From the NCBI RefSeq assembly GCF_044762655.1, contig NZ_JBIWER010000002.1, forward strand, positions 744,001 through 808,000: DNA of 64,000 nt, given 5' to 3'. The position numbers and the translations under genes were made by a program. Every line of letters begins with the position of its first letter. Position 1 is the first letter of the stretch. Positions 1-8,468 of this stretch are shown piece after piece. A model generated the notes under the pieces. It was not told where the DNA came from and searched no databases. It saw only the letters and a program-made list of their open reading frames with translations. The DNA comes from Psychrobacillus sp044762655. GTDB taxonomy: Bacteria; Bacillota; Bacilli; Bacillales_A; Planococcaceae.

Positions 1-506
1 AACTAGTTGGTTGGTTAACTGAAGATGAAAGTAGAGGCTATAGTGGCATTACAAATCACGTAAAAAACACAGTAGGAACTATTTCTTGTCCTGATGGTGG
101 AAGAGCTAGTTTAGATGTTCTAAGTTTCAAAACAAAAGTGAAAGGTAAAGTTAAAAGTGGAAGTCCGGAAGTGGATATCAAAACTCAGATAACGGCTAAT
201 GTAGGTGAGATAGAATGTTCAATTGATATGAGTAAAGCTGAATCGATTAAAACTCTAGAAAAAATCTACGAAAAAGCAGTCGAGGATTCAATTAACCATT
301 CTATTACCAGCGTACAAGAAAAGTATGAATCAGACATTTTTGGATTTGGTAATGCTATTCACCGATCAAATCCAAATGAATGGAAAACATTGAAAAATCA
401 ATGGGATCAGCATTTTTCTGAAATGCCTGTGAATATTAAAGTCGACGTGAAAATTCTGAAAACCGGCACCGTAAACAATTCTGTATTAGAAAGTAGAAAG
501 GACTAA
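1..506 (+). CDS. Ger(x)C-type spore germination protein, C-terminal part (5' end outside window)
   Basis: The reading frame is open from base 3 to the TAA at 504-506, giving about 167 residues with no start in the window, so this is the 3' end of a longer gene. The C-terminal pattern (a long helix rich in Lys/Glu, then DIFGFGNAIHR, a Trp-containing helix and a final strand of the type VNIKVDVKILKTG) matches the end of the complete gerC-type protein at 37481-38605 (DVFGFGEKYR, then VNVKVDFVIIRNG). GerC proteins are lipoproteins of the nutrient-germinant receptor in the spore inner membrane. The next two genes follow closely on the same strand and probably belong to one operon. Confidence 0.88.
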   Translation, partial: LVGWLTEDESRGYSGITNHVKNTVGTISCPDGGRASLDVLSFKTKVKGKVKSGSPEVDIKTQITANVGEIECSIDMSKAESIKTLEKIYEKAVEDSINHSITSVQEKYESDIFGFGNAIHRSNPNEWKTLKNQWDQHFSEMPVNIKVDVKILKTGTVNNSVLESRKD

Positions 507-512
507 CTGATA

Positions 513-737
513 ATGTTGAAAAGCATGGGAATTCTTCTAGTTGCTGCAGTCATCGTATTTTTGGAAGTTCCATCTCTTTTGGAAAAAAAGTATAAAAAAG
601 AGTTGTTTGTGTTTTCATTTCTTCTTGCTATAGGAGTAGGGCTAGGTGTTGCACATAGTTTTGGAAAATCTATACCGAATCCAGTTGATCTTCTAACTTT
701 CATTTTTAAGCCAGTACATGATGCAATAACTCGATAG
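513..737 (+). CDS. Small two-helix membrane protein of a ger operon
   Basis: This 74-residue protein starts 6 bases after the gerC-type stop codon, with AAAGGA upstream of the ATG. Two hydrophobic stretches are visible, at about residues 5-18 and 31-47, separated by a Lys/Glu-rich loop (EKKYKKE). It sits between the gerC-type and gerB-type genes and the spacing indicates co-transcription. Small membrane proteins are known accessory members of some ger operons (GerD-independent 'D' subunits), and that role is inferred here from position only. No catalytic motif is seen. Confidence 0.7.
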   Translation: MLKSMGILLVAAVIVFLEVPSLLEKKYKKELFVFSFLLAIGVGLGVAHSFGKSIPNPVDLLTFIFKPVHDAITR

Positions 738-778
738 GTGAATTGTATGAACGAAAAGTTAGGTGGAGATAATATAAT

Positions 779-1894
779 ATGATGCAAAACGTTAAAATAA
801 ATTCGTACCAATTTCTAGTTTTAGTCATCTTTTTTACCGTTGGTACTAGCATCTTAATGGTACCATCAGCTTTAGCTAAAGTTGCGAAGCAAGATGCTTG
901 GATTGCCGCTATACTAGGTACGGTGATTGGACTATTAGTTGTATGGCTATTCACGAAAATAGGTCTTTGGTTTCCTAATCTCACCTTTGTACAGATGAAT
1001 GAGACGCTTTTTGGAAAATGGATAGGTAAAGCCTTTTCACTCTTATTTTTATTCATGACTCTTTTATATAGTGCTATTCTTTTGTATTATTCTGGTTCAT
1101 TTCTTACCACACATGTGATGCCTAATACACCAATGGCAGCCACTAATATATTGATGGCGATTATATTGGTAATGGCAGTTCGCCTTGGACTAGAGACCAT
1201 AGCTCGTTCTGCAGAAATCTTAACCGGTGTTTTCTTCCTACTCTTTATTATTTTAGTCGTTTTTCTTGCACCACAGATCAAGTTTGAAAACATTGAACCT
1301 GTATTTGTAGCAGATATTAAAAGTATAGCTGAATCATCTTTAACTATCATGATTGTCTCTACAGTCAATGCTGTTAGTTTATTAATGATTTTCCCTGCCT
1401 CTATTAACCAACCGAAATCTGCTAAGAAGTCTTTTTTTATCGGAAATTTAATAGGAGGACTAATCATTATTATCATCACATTTTTGTGTATTTTCGTATT
1501 AGGAGCAGATTTGATTACAAGACAGGAGTATCCTACATATAGTCTGGCCAAAATGATAAACATTGGAAACTTTGTGAACCGAGTGGAGGCACTAATGGCT
1601 GCACTTTGGATTATTTGTCTCTATTATAAGATGGTTCTATATTTTTATGCATCAGTTTTAGGGCTAGCACAAATTTTAAACTTAAAAGATTATCGTCCTT
1701 TAACGTATCCGTTAGGGATGATTGTCATTGTTCTATCGCTCGTGGTTTTTCCAAATGTTATAGAGCAACATATTTTTGATGATACTATAAGTAAATACTT
1801 TTCTTTGATGATTGGACTTCTCTTACCTCTATTAATGGTTATCGTATATACTTTACGGAAAAAACAATTCAAAAAAGATTCTAATTCTTCATAA
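779..1894 (+). CDS. GerB-type spore germination permease (GerAB/ArcD/ProY family)
   Basis: This 371-residue, very hydrophobic protein has about ten membrane segments and is the usual length for germinant-receptor B subunits. It begins with a conserved N-terminal stretch (INSYQFLVLVIFFTVGTSIL) typical of the family. The amino-acid/polyamine transporter-like B subunit is thought to bind the germinant in the spore inner membrane. It is the last gene of the partial gerC - small protein - gerB operon, and an AGGTGGAG ribosome site lies upstream of the ATG. The order C-x-B differs from the A-B-C order of the second operon at 34.8-38.6 kb. A hairpin terminator follows at 1912-1951. Confidence 0.92.
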   Translation: MMQNVKINSYQFLVLVIFFTVGTSILMVPSALAKVAKQDAWIAAILGTVIGLLVVWLFTKIGLWFPNLTFVQMNETLFGKWIGKAFSLLFLFMTLLYSAILLYYSGSFLTTHVMPNTPMAATNILMAIILVMAVRLGLETIARSAEILTGVFFLLFIILVVFLAPQIKFENIEPVFVADIKSIAESSLTIMIVSTVNAVSLLMIFPASINQPKSAKKSFFIGNLIGGLIIIIITFLCIFVLGADLITRQEYPTYSLAKMINIGNFVNRVEALMAALWIICLYYKMVLYFYASVLGLAQILNLKDYRPLTYPLGMIVIVLSLVVFPNVIEQHIFDDTISKYFSLMIGLLLPLLMVIVYTLRKKQFKKDSNSS

Positions 1895-1911
1895 CTTGAT
1901 ACTAATTGTTT

Positions 1912-1951
1912 AAAATACCCTTCCCATTTTAATTATGGGAGGGTATATTTT
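1912..1951 (+). terminator. Rho-independent terminator after gerB-type gene
   Basis: Inverted repeat AAATACCC-TTCCCAT / ATGGGA-GGGTAT followed by ATTTT, just downstream of the gerB-type stop. One arm contains an unpaired TT. The rest of the gap to 2183 shows no further gene. It contains a short palindrome (CGAAATTTCG near 2083) and no recognised riboswitch. Confidence 0.75.
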
Positions 1952-2216
1952 GTGCTTATTTCAATATTTCAAGTTCGTCCATGCATAACCAAGTAATTGA
2001 GCACTGCTACTAGAATGTAAACTTCGTGGCCACGTAATGGGTGATAGCTTTCGATTCTTATCTGAAGTATCCTAATAGATATGGCGAAATTTCGCTAGAT
2101 TTTATATTATGAGGATGCTTCGAGAAACGGGTAGCGGAAAGTGCTATTGCTTGTGAATTTACATCATTATTTCAATAGACTACTTGGTACTTAAAAAAGA
2201 AAGGATTGATGAATAC

Positions 2217-3581
2217 ATGAATTTCAAAGAACTTAATCATTTATCTGAGTATGATAATGTGTTAGTTGTTGATGAAAATGGTACTACAATTTTCTACGAT
2301 TTAGCTGATTTACATATTTTGAAGCAAATTGGGCTTAAACCGGAAGAATTTTTAAGAAAAAGTGTAACTTCTTTTTACAAAAACTTACCAATCGAAGAAA
2401 GTACATTAATGACCGTATTAAAAACCGGTGAACCTTTATGGAATTCCAAACAAGAACTAACGTCTAATAATGGTTTTACTTACACATCTATGAGTTCCAC
2501 CTTTCCCATCCATAATGGAACTTCAATTGTAGGGGCTATTGAATTTTCAAAACACTACTAACCAAAAGAAAATATTCAATTACTCGATCAATTTGCTAGC
2601 CATAAAATGTATCGCAAAAATAACACCATTTTTACTATCGACGATTTAATTTCACAAAGTAGTGTGATGGAAGAAATAAAGAATAAGATACACAAAGTTT
2701 CTAATACCGATTCGACTATTTTAATAAATGGGGAAACAGGAACCGGAAAAGAAATTGTTGCGCAGTCTATTCACAATCTAAGTAAGCGTTATACTCAACC
2801 ATTTGTATCTGTAAATTGTGGAGATATTCCCTCCAATTTCTTGGAGCATTTCCTGTTCGGAACAGAGAAAGACAATTTAACTGCTTCACCCGACATCCTT
2901 GGAATGTTAGAGCAAGCTAACGGAGGTACAATCTTTCTAGATGAAATTAGTGCATTAGACATCAAGCTTCAAGCTAAATTATTAAAAGTAATTGAAGATA
3001 AACTCATCCGTCGGGTAGGAGGAAAACAGGACATACACTTGAATATTCGAGTTTTAGCTGCTACCAATGAAAGTCCAGATAAATTAGTGAGAGAAAGAAT
3101 ATTACGTGAAGACTTGTATTACAGATTAAGTGTTTTTCAATTAGATTTACCACGATTATCTGAAAGGAAAGAGGATATTACTCCACTTATTCGTTATTTT
3201 ATCGAATTTTATAATCGTCATATGCAAATAAAAATAGAAAAATTGAATGACCAAGTGTTAATAGTTTTTCAACAATATAATTGGCCAGGTAATGTGAGAG
3301 AACTTAAAAATGCAATAGAAACTGCGTATAATAATGCAAACACAAATGAGATTAACCTAAATGATATACCAGCGAAAATAAGAAACTACTCAAATGTATT
3401 GGAGAAAATTACTTTATCCGAAAACAACTTTAATTTAAAGGATAAAGTGGAGGAATATGAAAAAAGTTTAATTATGATAGAACTAAATAATACTGGTAAA
3501 AAACTTGCAGAAACAGCTAGAAAGTTAGGTATCTCCAAACAACTTTTAAAATATAAAATGGGAAAATACGAATTGAGGTAA
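2217..3581 (+). pseudogene. RocR/BkdR-like sigma-54-dependent activator gene interrupted by an in-frame TAA
   Basis: Two open segments lie in the same frame: 2217-2561 (N-terminal PAS-like sensor, preceded by AGAAAGGA) and 2562-3581 (AAA+ domain plus Fis-type helix-turn-helix). They are separated only by a TAA at 2559-2561. Reading through gives a continuous 454-residue protein of normal RocR-family architecture. Walker A is GETGTGKE, Walker B is GGTIFLDE, and the C-terminal helix-turn-helix contains LAETARKLGISKQLLKYKM. The sigma-54 contact loop, normally GAFTGA, reads DNLTAS here. The family activates amino-acid catabolic operons, so the adjacent brnQ-amidohydrolase pair is a plausible former target. 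The ORF from 2607 might still be translated alone. Confidence 0.75.
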
Positions 3582-3597
3582 AAATATTTTTACTGAA

Positions 3598-3625
3598 GGG
3601 GGTGAAAAATTTACCTCCTTTTTTT
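3598..3625 (+). terminator. Rho-independent terminator after RocR-like gene
   Basis: GGGGGT, a 7-9 base loop, then ACCTCC followed by seven T residues, directly downstream of the activator stop codon. Confidence 0.7.
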
Positions 3626-3755
3626 ATTTGTAATTATTAATTAAGATAAAAGAAACTATTAGAAAATTAGTACATTTTCAACATCTAGATGCTTAAAAAG
3701 ACATTAATTTTGTAAGGGTTTTCAATTAGAATGAGGTAGGAAAGAGGGGAACGGA

Positions 3756-5081
3756 ATGAATAAATCGATTCAACATAGCTTAATAGTGGGGTTTGCATTA
3801 TTTGCCATATTTTTTGGAGCAGGTAACTTAATATTTCCACCTTCCATCGGAAATGTATCGGGATCTGAATGGGTACCTGCATTAATAGGTTTTTCTATTA
3901 CTGGTATTGCTCTACCACTGTTAGCAATAATTGCTATTTTAAATGTGGGAGGGAAGTTTGAAGACTTAACCCGCCCAATTAGCCCATGGTTCTATAAAGT
4001 TTTTAACTTGTTATTAATGGTTGGTATTGGGATGCTTGTTACGATTCCACGTATGTCAGCAACAACACATGAGTTAGGGGTTCACCAGCTATTTCCAAAA
4101 GTACCCTCATTAGTTACAATTATTATCTTTTTTGCAATTAGTTTTTACTTCGCAATGGATAAATCAAATGTTATTGACAAAATTGGTAAAATACTAACAC
4201 CTTTATTAGTAATTATTCTATTGTTCATCGTTGGAAAAGGGATTTTTGATCCAATTGGTATACCAGTTGTAACGGAAATGAAAAATCCTTTTTCAAACGC
4301 TTTCATTAGTGCCTATCAAACAGGAGATGTTATAACTGGTATATTTTGTGCGCCTATCTTTATAGCTGCCATTGCAGCTTTCGGTTATAAAGGAAAGCAA
4401 GCTCGTTCGATGGCATTAACAGGAACGATCATAGCTGGAATAGGATTACTTGTTGTATACGGAGGATTATTATTCATAGGAGCTTCGGGTAGTGGGCTAT
4501 TTCCAGTAGGGATTGAAGATACTACTTTAGTATCTAGGTTAATAGAAATTTCACTTGGTGATTTTGGTTCCATAGCTTTAGCTGTTGCGATTGCTTTAGC
4601 GTGTTTAACTTCAGCTATTGGTGTAATTGCTGTAATCGCAGATTTTTTGAACGATTTAACGAATAACAAATTAAACTATCGAATATGGGTTGCTGTCGTA
4701 TGTATCGTTGGTATAGTAATCGGTTCTGCTGGAGTTGGAGCTATTGTCACTTATGCAATGCCAATCTTCACGGCGTTATATCCTGTGGCAATTGTTTTAG
4801 TTATTTTAGGAACTTTCCGCAGATTTATTCCAAATCCAGGTTCGTACCAAGGAGCCATTTTGTTTACATTCATCGTTAGTTTGATAGAAACAGTTGGATC
4901 ATTAGGCTTATCATTCCCGGTTTTGACTGGAATCATTGCAAAACTACCTTTGAGTGGAAATGGTTTTAGTTGGTTAATACCAGCATTTTTCGGATTTATA
5001 GTTGGTAGTATTCTTTATAAATTTATAGGTGGTCAAGGGAATGACACATCGAAAGCTATTTATTCTGAAGAAGCTAAATAA
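3756..5081 (+). CDS. brnQ: Branched-chain amino acid carrier BrnQ (LIVCS family)
   Basis: This 441-residue integral membrane protein has about twelve hydrophobic segments and the usual BrnQ length. The conserved N-terminal signature FAIFFGAGNLIFPPSIG is present at about residues 15-31, and SxTTHELGV-type and GYKGKQ loops follow. BrnQ proteins import leucine, isoleucine and valine with a cation gradient. AAAGAGGGGAACGGA precedes the ATG. The amidohydrolase gene starts 31 bases after the stop, so the two are probably co-transcribed. Confidence 0.93.
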   Translation: MNKSIQHSLIVGFALFAIFFGAGNLIFPPSIGNVSGSEWVPALIGFSITGIALPLLAIIAILNVGGKFEDLTRPISPWFYKVFNLLLMVGIGMLVTIPRMSATTHELGVHQLFPKVPSLVTIIIFFAISFYFAMDKSNVIDKIGKILTPLLVIILLFIVGKGIFDPIGIPVVTEMKNPFSNAFISAYQTGDVITGIFCAPIFIAAIAAFGYKGKQARSMALTGTIIAGIGLLVVYGGLLFIGASGSGLFPVGIEDTTLVSRLIEISLGDFGSIALAVAIALACLTSAIGVIAVIADFLNDLTNNKLNYRIWVAVVCIVGIVIGSAGVGAIVTYAMPIFTALYPVAIVLVILGTFRRFIPNPGSYQGAILFTFIVSLIETVGSLGLSFPVLTGIIAKLPLSGNGFSWLIPAFFGFIVGSILYKFIGGQGNDTSKAIYSEEAK

Positions 5082-5112
5082 TGTAATTTAAATTACAAAG
5101 GAGACTTACCTC

Positions 5113-6696
5113 ATGGAATTGACAAGAATTATGTTTAGAAATGCCAAAATTTTCACATCAAATAAAGAAAAAAAATATGCGAATGCAATGATTGTTTATA
5201 ATGGAAAATTTGAGTGGATTGGTTACCAAGAAGAAATAAAAGATTTTCAAGGAGAAATAATTGATTTACAAGGTAGACGAGTTCTACCGGGAATTATTGA
5301 TGCACATATGCATCCTCTATTACTTGCGAATTTTTCCAAACAAGTTGCATGTACTCCTCCAGTAGTATATTCCATCAAAGACATGATTCGTGAACTATCT
5401 ACATTAACTGATGCAGAGTGGATAGAAGGGTGGGGCTATGACGAAGGCAAGCTGAATGAGGGGCGCTCCCCGAATCGCAAAGATTTAGATGAAGTTTCTA
5501 TTGAAAAGCCAATTGTTGTTACTCGTACATGTGGACATATCATTTCTGTGAATAGTAAAGCTCTTTCCATCGCTGGAATTACAAAAAGTACACCCGATCC
5601 TGCTGGTGGGAAAATTGATCGTGATGAGCTTGGTGAACCAACTGGTGTATTGCGAGAGAGTGCTAGATTATTAGTGTTAGATAAAATGCCGCAACTTTCC
5701 ATGGAAGAAAGTGCCGACCGACTTGCTGAGCTGACAGACTCATTATACGCTCATGGTATAACAGCGATAACAGATTTAATGGCAAGCCACAAGCCACTGG
5801 ATTTTATGGGTATTTATATATTAGCAAGAGAAAAAGGTTTAATGCAAGATGTTGTACTGTATTATATGTGGCATGATTTAAAAATAAATCCTATTTTAAA
5901 TGCGGAAAATACGAATCGCCAAAATCCTATTCATATTGGTGGAGTGAAACTGTTTTCAGATGGAAGTGTATCAGGAAGGACAGCATGGGTCGATCCAGCT
6001 TTCCTTGGGGAAGAGAATAACTACGGCATATCAACTATTTCTAAAGAAGAACTATTAGAAGCTGCGGAATACGCTAGACGGCATGGTGTACAAATAGTGG
6101 TGCATGCAATGGGAGAACAAGCGATAGACTTAATCGTCGATACGTTTTATGGAATGGAAAGTTGGATTCAGGACGGTCCGTCGATACGAATTGAACATGC
6201 TGCGATGCCTACTGAAAAAGCAATAGAACGTGCTGCTGAAATGGGAATTGCTTTTGTTCCTCAACCTATCTTTATATACGCAGAAATTGAAAGTTACTTA
6301 TCGAATTTGGGAGTAGAGCGTACAAAAACAACCTATCCAGTTAAAAAGATGCTACAAGCAGGTATACCTGTTGCATTTTCTTCCGACGCCCCTGCTACTG
6401 CATGGGCAGATCCTGTAAATCCTTTTATAGGTATGAAATCAGCAGTAACAAGAGTTGCTTATGATGGCACTGATACAGGAGAAGCAGAAAAGATTGATAT
6501 TGAAACGGCTATTGAATTGTACACCCGTGGAGCCCAACAAATAACTCGTATTCCATACACGGGACAACTAAAAAAAGAGTTTGAAGCTAATTTTATCGTA
6601 CTCAATAAAGATATTTTGGAAATTTCTGCTGAAGAAATTGATCAAGTAAATGTAGAAGAGACGTATGTTAAGGGAGTTCTAGTATATAAAAAATAA
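5113..6696 (+). CDS. YtcJ-type metal-dependent amidohydrolase
   Basis: This 527-residue protein belongs to the amidohydrolase superfamily, YtcJ-like branch. Visible motifs are the N-terminal metal-binding HxH in IIDAHMHPLL (about residues 61-70), VVHAMGEQAID, IRIEHAAMPT and the late Asp in AFSSDAPAT. The two short beta-sandwich segments at the N and C termini expected for the family are present. No signal peptide is seen, so it is cytoplasmic. AAAGGAGA lies upstream of the ATG. Its substrate cannot be told from the sequence. Position behind brnQ suggests an N-acylated or amide-linked amino acid, which is inference. Confidence 0.85.
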   Translation: MELTRIMFRNAKIFTSNKEKKYANAMIVYNGKFEWIGYQEEIKDFQGEIIDLQGRRVLPGIIDAHMHPLLLANFSKQVACTPPVVYSIKDMIRELSTLTDAEWIEGWGYDEGKLNEGRSPNRKDLDEVSIEKPIVVTRTCGHIISVNSKALSIAGITKSTPDPAGGKIDRDELGEPTGVLRESARLLVLDKMPQLSMEESADRLAELTDSLYAHGITAITDLMASHKPLDFMGIYILAREKGLMQDVVLYYMWHDLKINPILNAENTNRQNPIHIGGVKLFSDGSVSGRTAWVDPAFLGEENNYGISTISKEELLEAAEYARRHGVQIVVHAMGEQAIDLIVDTFYGMESWIQDGPSIRIEHAAMPTEKAIERAAEMGIAFVPQPIFIYAEIESYLSNLGVERTKTTYPVKKMLQAGIPVAFSSDAPATAWADPVNPFIGMKSAVTRVAYDGTDTGEAEKIDIETAIELYTRGAQQITRIPYTGQLKKEFEANFIVLNKDILEISAEEIDQVNVEETYVKGVLVYKK

Positions 6697-6702
6697 TAAT
6701 TG

Positions 6703-6737
6703 AAAAAGCCAAGAGTTTTATAAACTCTTGGCTTTTT
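6703..6737. terminator. Bidirectional hairpin terminator after amidohydrolase gene
   Basis: Near-perfect inverted repeat AAAAAGCCAAGAGTTT / AAACTCTTGGCTTTTT with a short TA-rich loop. It lies 7 bases after the amidohydrolase stop codon. Confidence 0.9.
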
Positions 6738-6878
6738 CTTTATTAAATTAATCATTTAGAGCCTCCTAACGTATAATCACACACAAAATTAAAGTTAAAA
6801 GCGTCTCAATGCCATTTTGAAGCATCCTAAAAATTAACATAAAAAAGCGATGAAAATCAACTTTCCAACTAATAATTA

Positions 6879-6914
6879 AATAAGGTTCCCAAATACATAT
6901 TTGGGAACCTTATT
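6879..6914. repeat. 17-bp perfect inverted repeat upstream of the tyrosine recombinase
   Basis: The arms AATAAGGTTCCCAAATA (6879-6895) and TATTTGGGAACCTTATT (6898-6914) are separated by only CA. The palindrome ends 34 bases before the recombinase ATG. It could be a terminator (TTTT follows on the plus strand), a recombinase-binding or autoregulatory site, or an attachment-site arm. The region 6738-6878 before it shows no gene. Confidence 0.7.
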
Positions 6915-6948
6915 TTGTGATAAAATGGGAGGAGAAAGGGTGGAAATA

Positions 6949-7905
6949 ATGCAAAGAGATTTACCGAAAATAGTAAAAGATTTTTTAGTCTATTTAACGA
7001 CTATTAAAGGGAAATCTTTACGAACACGAAAAGAGTATGAATATGACATCACATTATTTTTAAGATTTCTAATAGCAGTAGAAAATGAATTAGACATAGC
7101 TAAAATCGACGAAATCTTTATTAAAGATATAACGATTGATTTTATAAAGGAAGTTACTTTGGAAGATATGTATTTATTTTTGGAATACTGTGAGACGGAG
7201 CGTAATAATAGTGCTGCTACGCGCGCAAGGAAGGCAGCAACTCTTAAATCCTTTTTTAAATATTTGAAAGGGAAAAGAAGAATGTTGGACGAAAATCCAG
7301 CAGAAGGATTGGAGACGCCGAAAATCGGTAAGAAAAAGCCAATATATATGGATCAACAAGAGGCAGAAATATTTATAGCAGGAATAGAAAAAAGCAAACA
7401 TTACTTTCGCAATTATAGTATGATTATGTTCTTTTTAAATTTAGGTCTTCGAGTTTCGGAGCTATGCAGCTTAAATATTACTTCTGTCCAGGACAACCTA
7501 TTGCATGTTATAGGTAAAGGTGATAAAGAACGTACTGTTTTCCTAAACAAAGCTTGTACCGTGTCACTTTATAAATATATGGAAAAGGAACGCCAATACA
7601 TACAAGGAGCAACGACAAATGAAGCGTTGTTCCTGTCCCAAAAAGGAACTAGACTAACTCGTCAAACAGTTGCAAAAATCATCAAAAAAATCAACCAAGA
7701 CTCCGGCTTAAACAAAGAAAAACTTACACCGCACAAGCTAAGACACACATCTGCAACTATTATGTATAAAAGCGGTGCAGATATTAGAAGTCTACAGCAT
7801 ATTTTGGGTCATGCCAGTGTATCTACTACCCAAATCTATACACATGTGGAAGATAAAGAAATGCGAAAAGTGATTGAAAACAATCCGTTCAATCTTTTAG
7901 GTTAA
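6949..7905 (+). CDS. Tyrosine recombinase / integrase, XerC/D-like
   Basis: This 318-residue protein has an N-terminal SAM-like core-binding domain (about residues 5-115) and a catalytic domain (about 125-315). All catalytic residues are present: R158 (LGLRVSEL), K180 (GKGDKER), H252 and R255 (PHKLRHTSA), H278 (LGHAS) and Y287 (IYTH). The ATG at 6949 is chosen because GGAGGAGAAAGGGTGG precedes it; a TTG at 6901 in the same frame lies inside the upstream palindrome and lacks a ribosome site. Its stop codon lies inside a dif-like motif (7899-7926). It is shorter than XerS. It may be a chromosomal Xer-like protein or the integrase of a small mobile element. Confidence 0.88.
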   Translation: MQRDLPKIVKDFLVYLTTIKGKSLRTRKEYEYDITLFLRFLIAVENELDIAKIDEIFIKDITIDFIKEVTLEDMYLFLEYCETERNNSAATRARKAATLKSFFKYLKGKRRMLDENPAEGLETPKIGKKKPIYMDQQEAEIFIAGIEKSKHYFRNYSMIMFFLNLGLRVSELCSLNITSVQDNLLHVIGKGDKERTVFLNKACTVSLYKYMEKERQYIQGATTNEALFLSQKGTRLTRQTVAKIIKKINQDSGLNKEKLTPHKLRHTSATIMYKSGADIRSLQHILGHASVSTTQIYTHVEDKEMRKVIENNPFNLLG

Positions 7906-7926
7906 TATAATTATATTATGTAAACT
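7899..7926 (+). repeat. dif-like motif, copy A
   Basis: The right arm TTATGTAAACT (7916-7926) is identical to the XerD-binding arm of the B. subtilis dif site as I recall it. The left part AGGTTAATATA-ATTATA matches the XerC arm and centre poorly. The motif overlaps the stop codon of the tyrosine recombinase. Copies B (8381-8408) and C (18691-18718) have the same orientation. Confidence 0.5.
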
Positions 7927-8008
7927 AACGGATATTGAATAAGGACAGACTTATAAAGCATAGGATGATAGTGCATAACCTATAAACATTTCTTAAGGGG
8001 GACCTCAT

Positions 8009-8266
8009 TTGACGAATAAACAGTCTTCAGCACCTTTTGAAAAAATGATGATTGTTCGTACTGTCATACTATTAATTGCGTGGTTAAACCAATTTCTTGT
8101 CATGAAGGGGTATAGTCCGGTTAAGTTTTCTAACGAAGATGTAGAACTTGGGGTAACGTTTGGTTTTGCTTTTTTTGCTTCCATTTGGGCATGGTGGAAG
8201 AACAATGACGTGCGGTACAAAGCGCGAAGAAATACACAATATCTGAAAAATAACGGGTTAAAATAG
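8009..8266 (+). CDS. SPP1-type phage holin
   Basis: This 85-residue protein has two hydrophobic segments (about residues 14-29 and 47-62) and the family pattern: IVRTVILLIAWLNQFLVMKG, a short loop with acidic residues (NEDVEL), then a second segment ending in WAWWKNND. This fits the SPP1 holin family, usually 75-90 residues. The start is TTG at 8009, supported by AAGGGGG seven bases upstream. There is no adjacent amidase or other phage gene, so it is an isolated holin lying between dif-like motifs A and B. A role in lysis or autolysin export is possible but unsupported here. Confidence 0.82.
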   Translation: MTNKQSSAPFEKMMIVRTVILLIAWLNQFLVMKGYSPVKFSNEDVELGVTFGFAFFASIWAWWKNNDVRYKARRNTQYLKNNGLK

Positions 8267-8380
8267 TTGACTTCTGAGGCTGGAACAGAAGTATAAAATT
8301 TAATGTTTTCACTACAAATTTGTTTGTATGTATCTGCCAGTGAAATTCCATCCGTAATTCAAAATAATTATTCTATTTTT

Positions 8381-8408
8381 AGGTATAAATAATAATATTA
8401 TGTGAACT
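8381..8408 (+). repeat. dif-like motif, copy B
   Basis: AGGTATAAATA, ATAATA, then TTATGTGAACT. It shares 17 identical consecutive bases with copy C (8385-8401 versus 18695-18711) and the TTAGGT left edge with copy A. It lies between the holin gene and the 3' end of the cyclomaltodextrinase gene. Confidence 0.5.
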
Positions 8409-8419
8409 AAATTCGTTTT

Positions 8420-8463
8420 AAAAATATTCTAGGCAAGTGATTCACTTGTCTAGAATATTTTTA
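8420..8463. terminator. Bidirectional terminator between holin and cyclomaltodextrinase genes
   Basis: Long inverted repeat AAATATTCTAGGCAAGTGA / TTCACTTGTCTAGAATATTT with flanking A and T runs. It can terminate the minus-strand gene ending at 8469 and plus-strand transcription from the holin side. Confidence 0.88.
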
Positions 8464-8468
8464 ATTAT

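Noticed and set aside
1895..2183. Riboswitch or leader RNA before the RocR-like gene
   Set aside because: Apart from the terminator and a short palindrome no recognised riboswitch core or antiterminator pair is seen.
3626..3755. Sigma-54 (-24/-12) promoter before brnQ
   Set aside because: I looked for TGGCAC-N5-TTGCW because of the RocR-like neighbour and found no convincing match.
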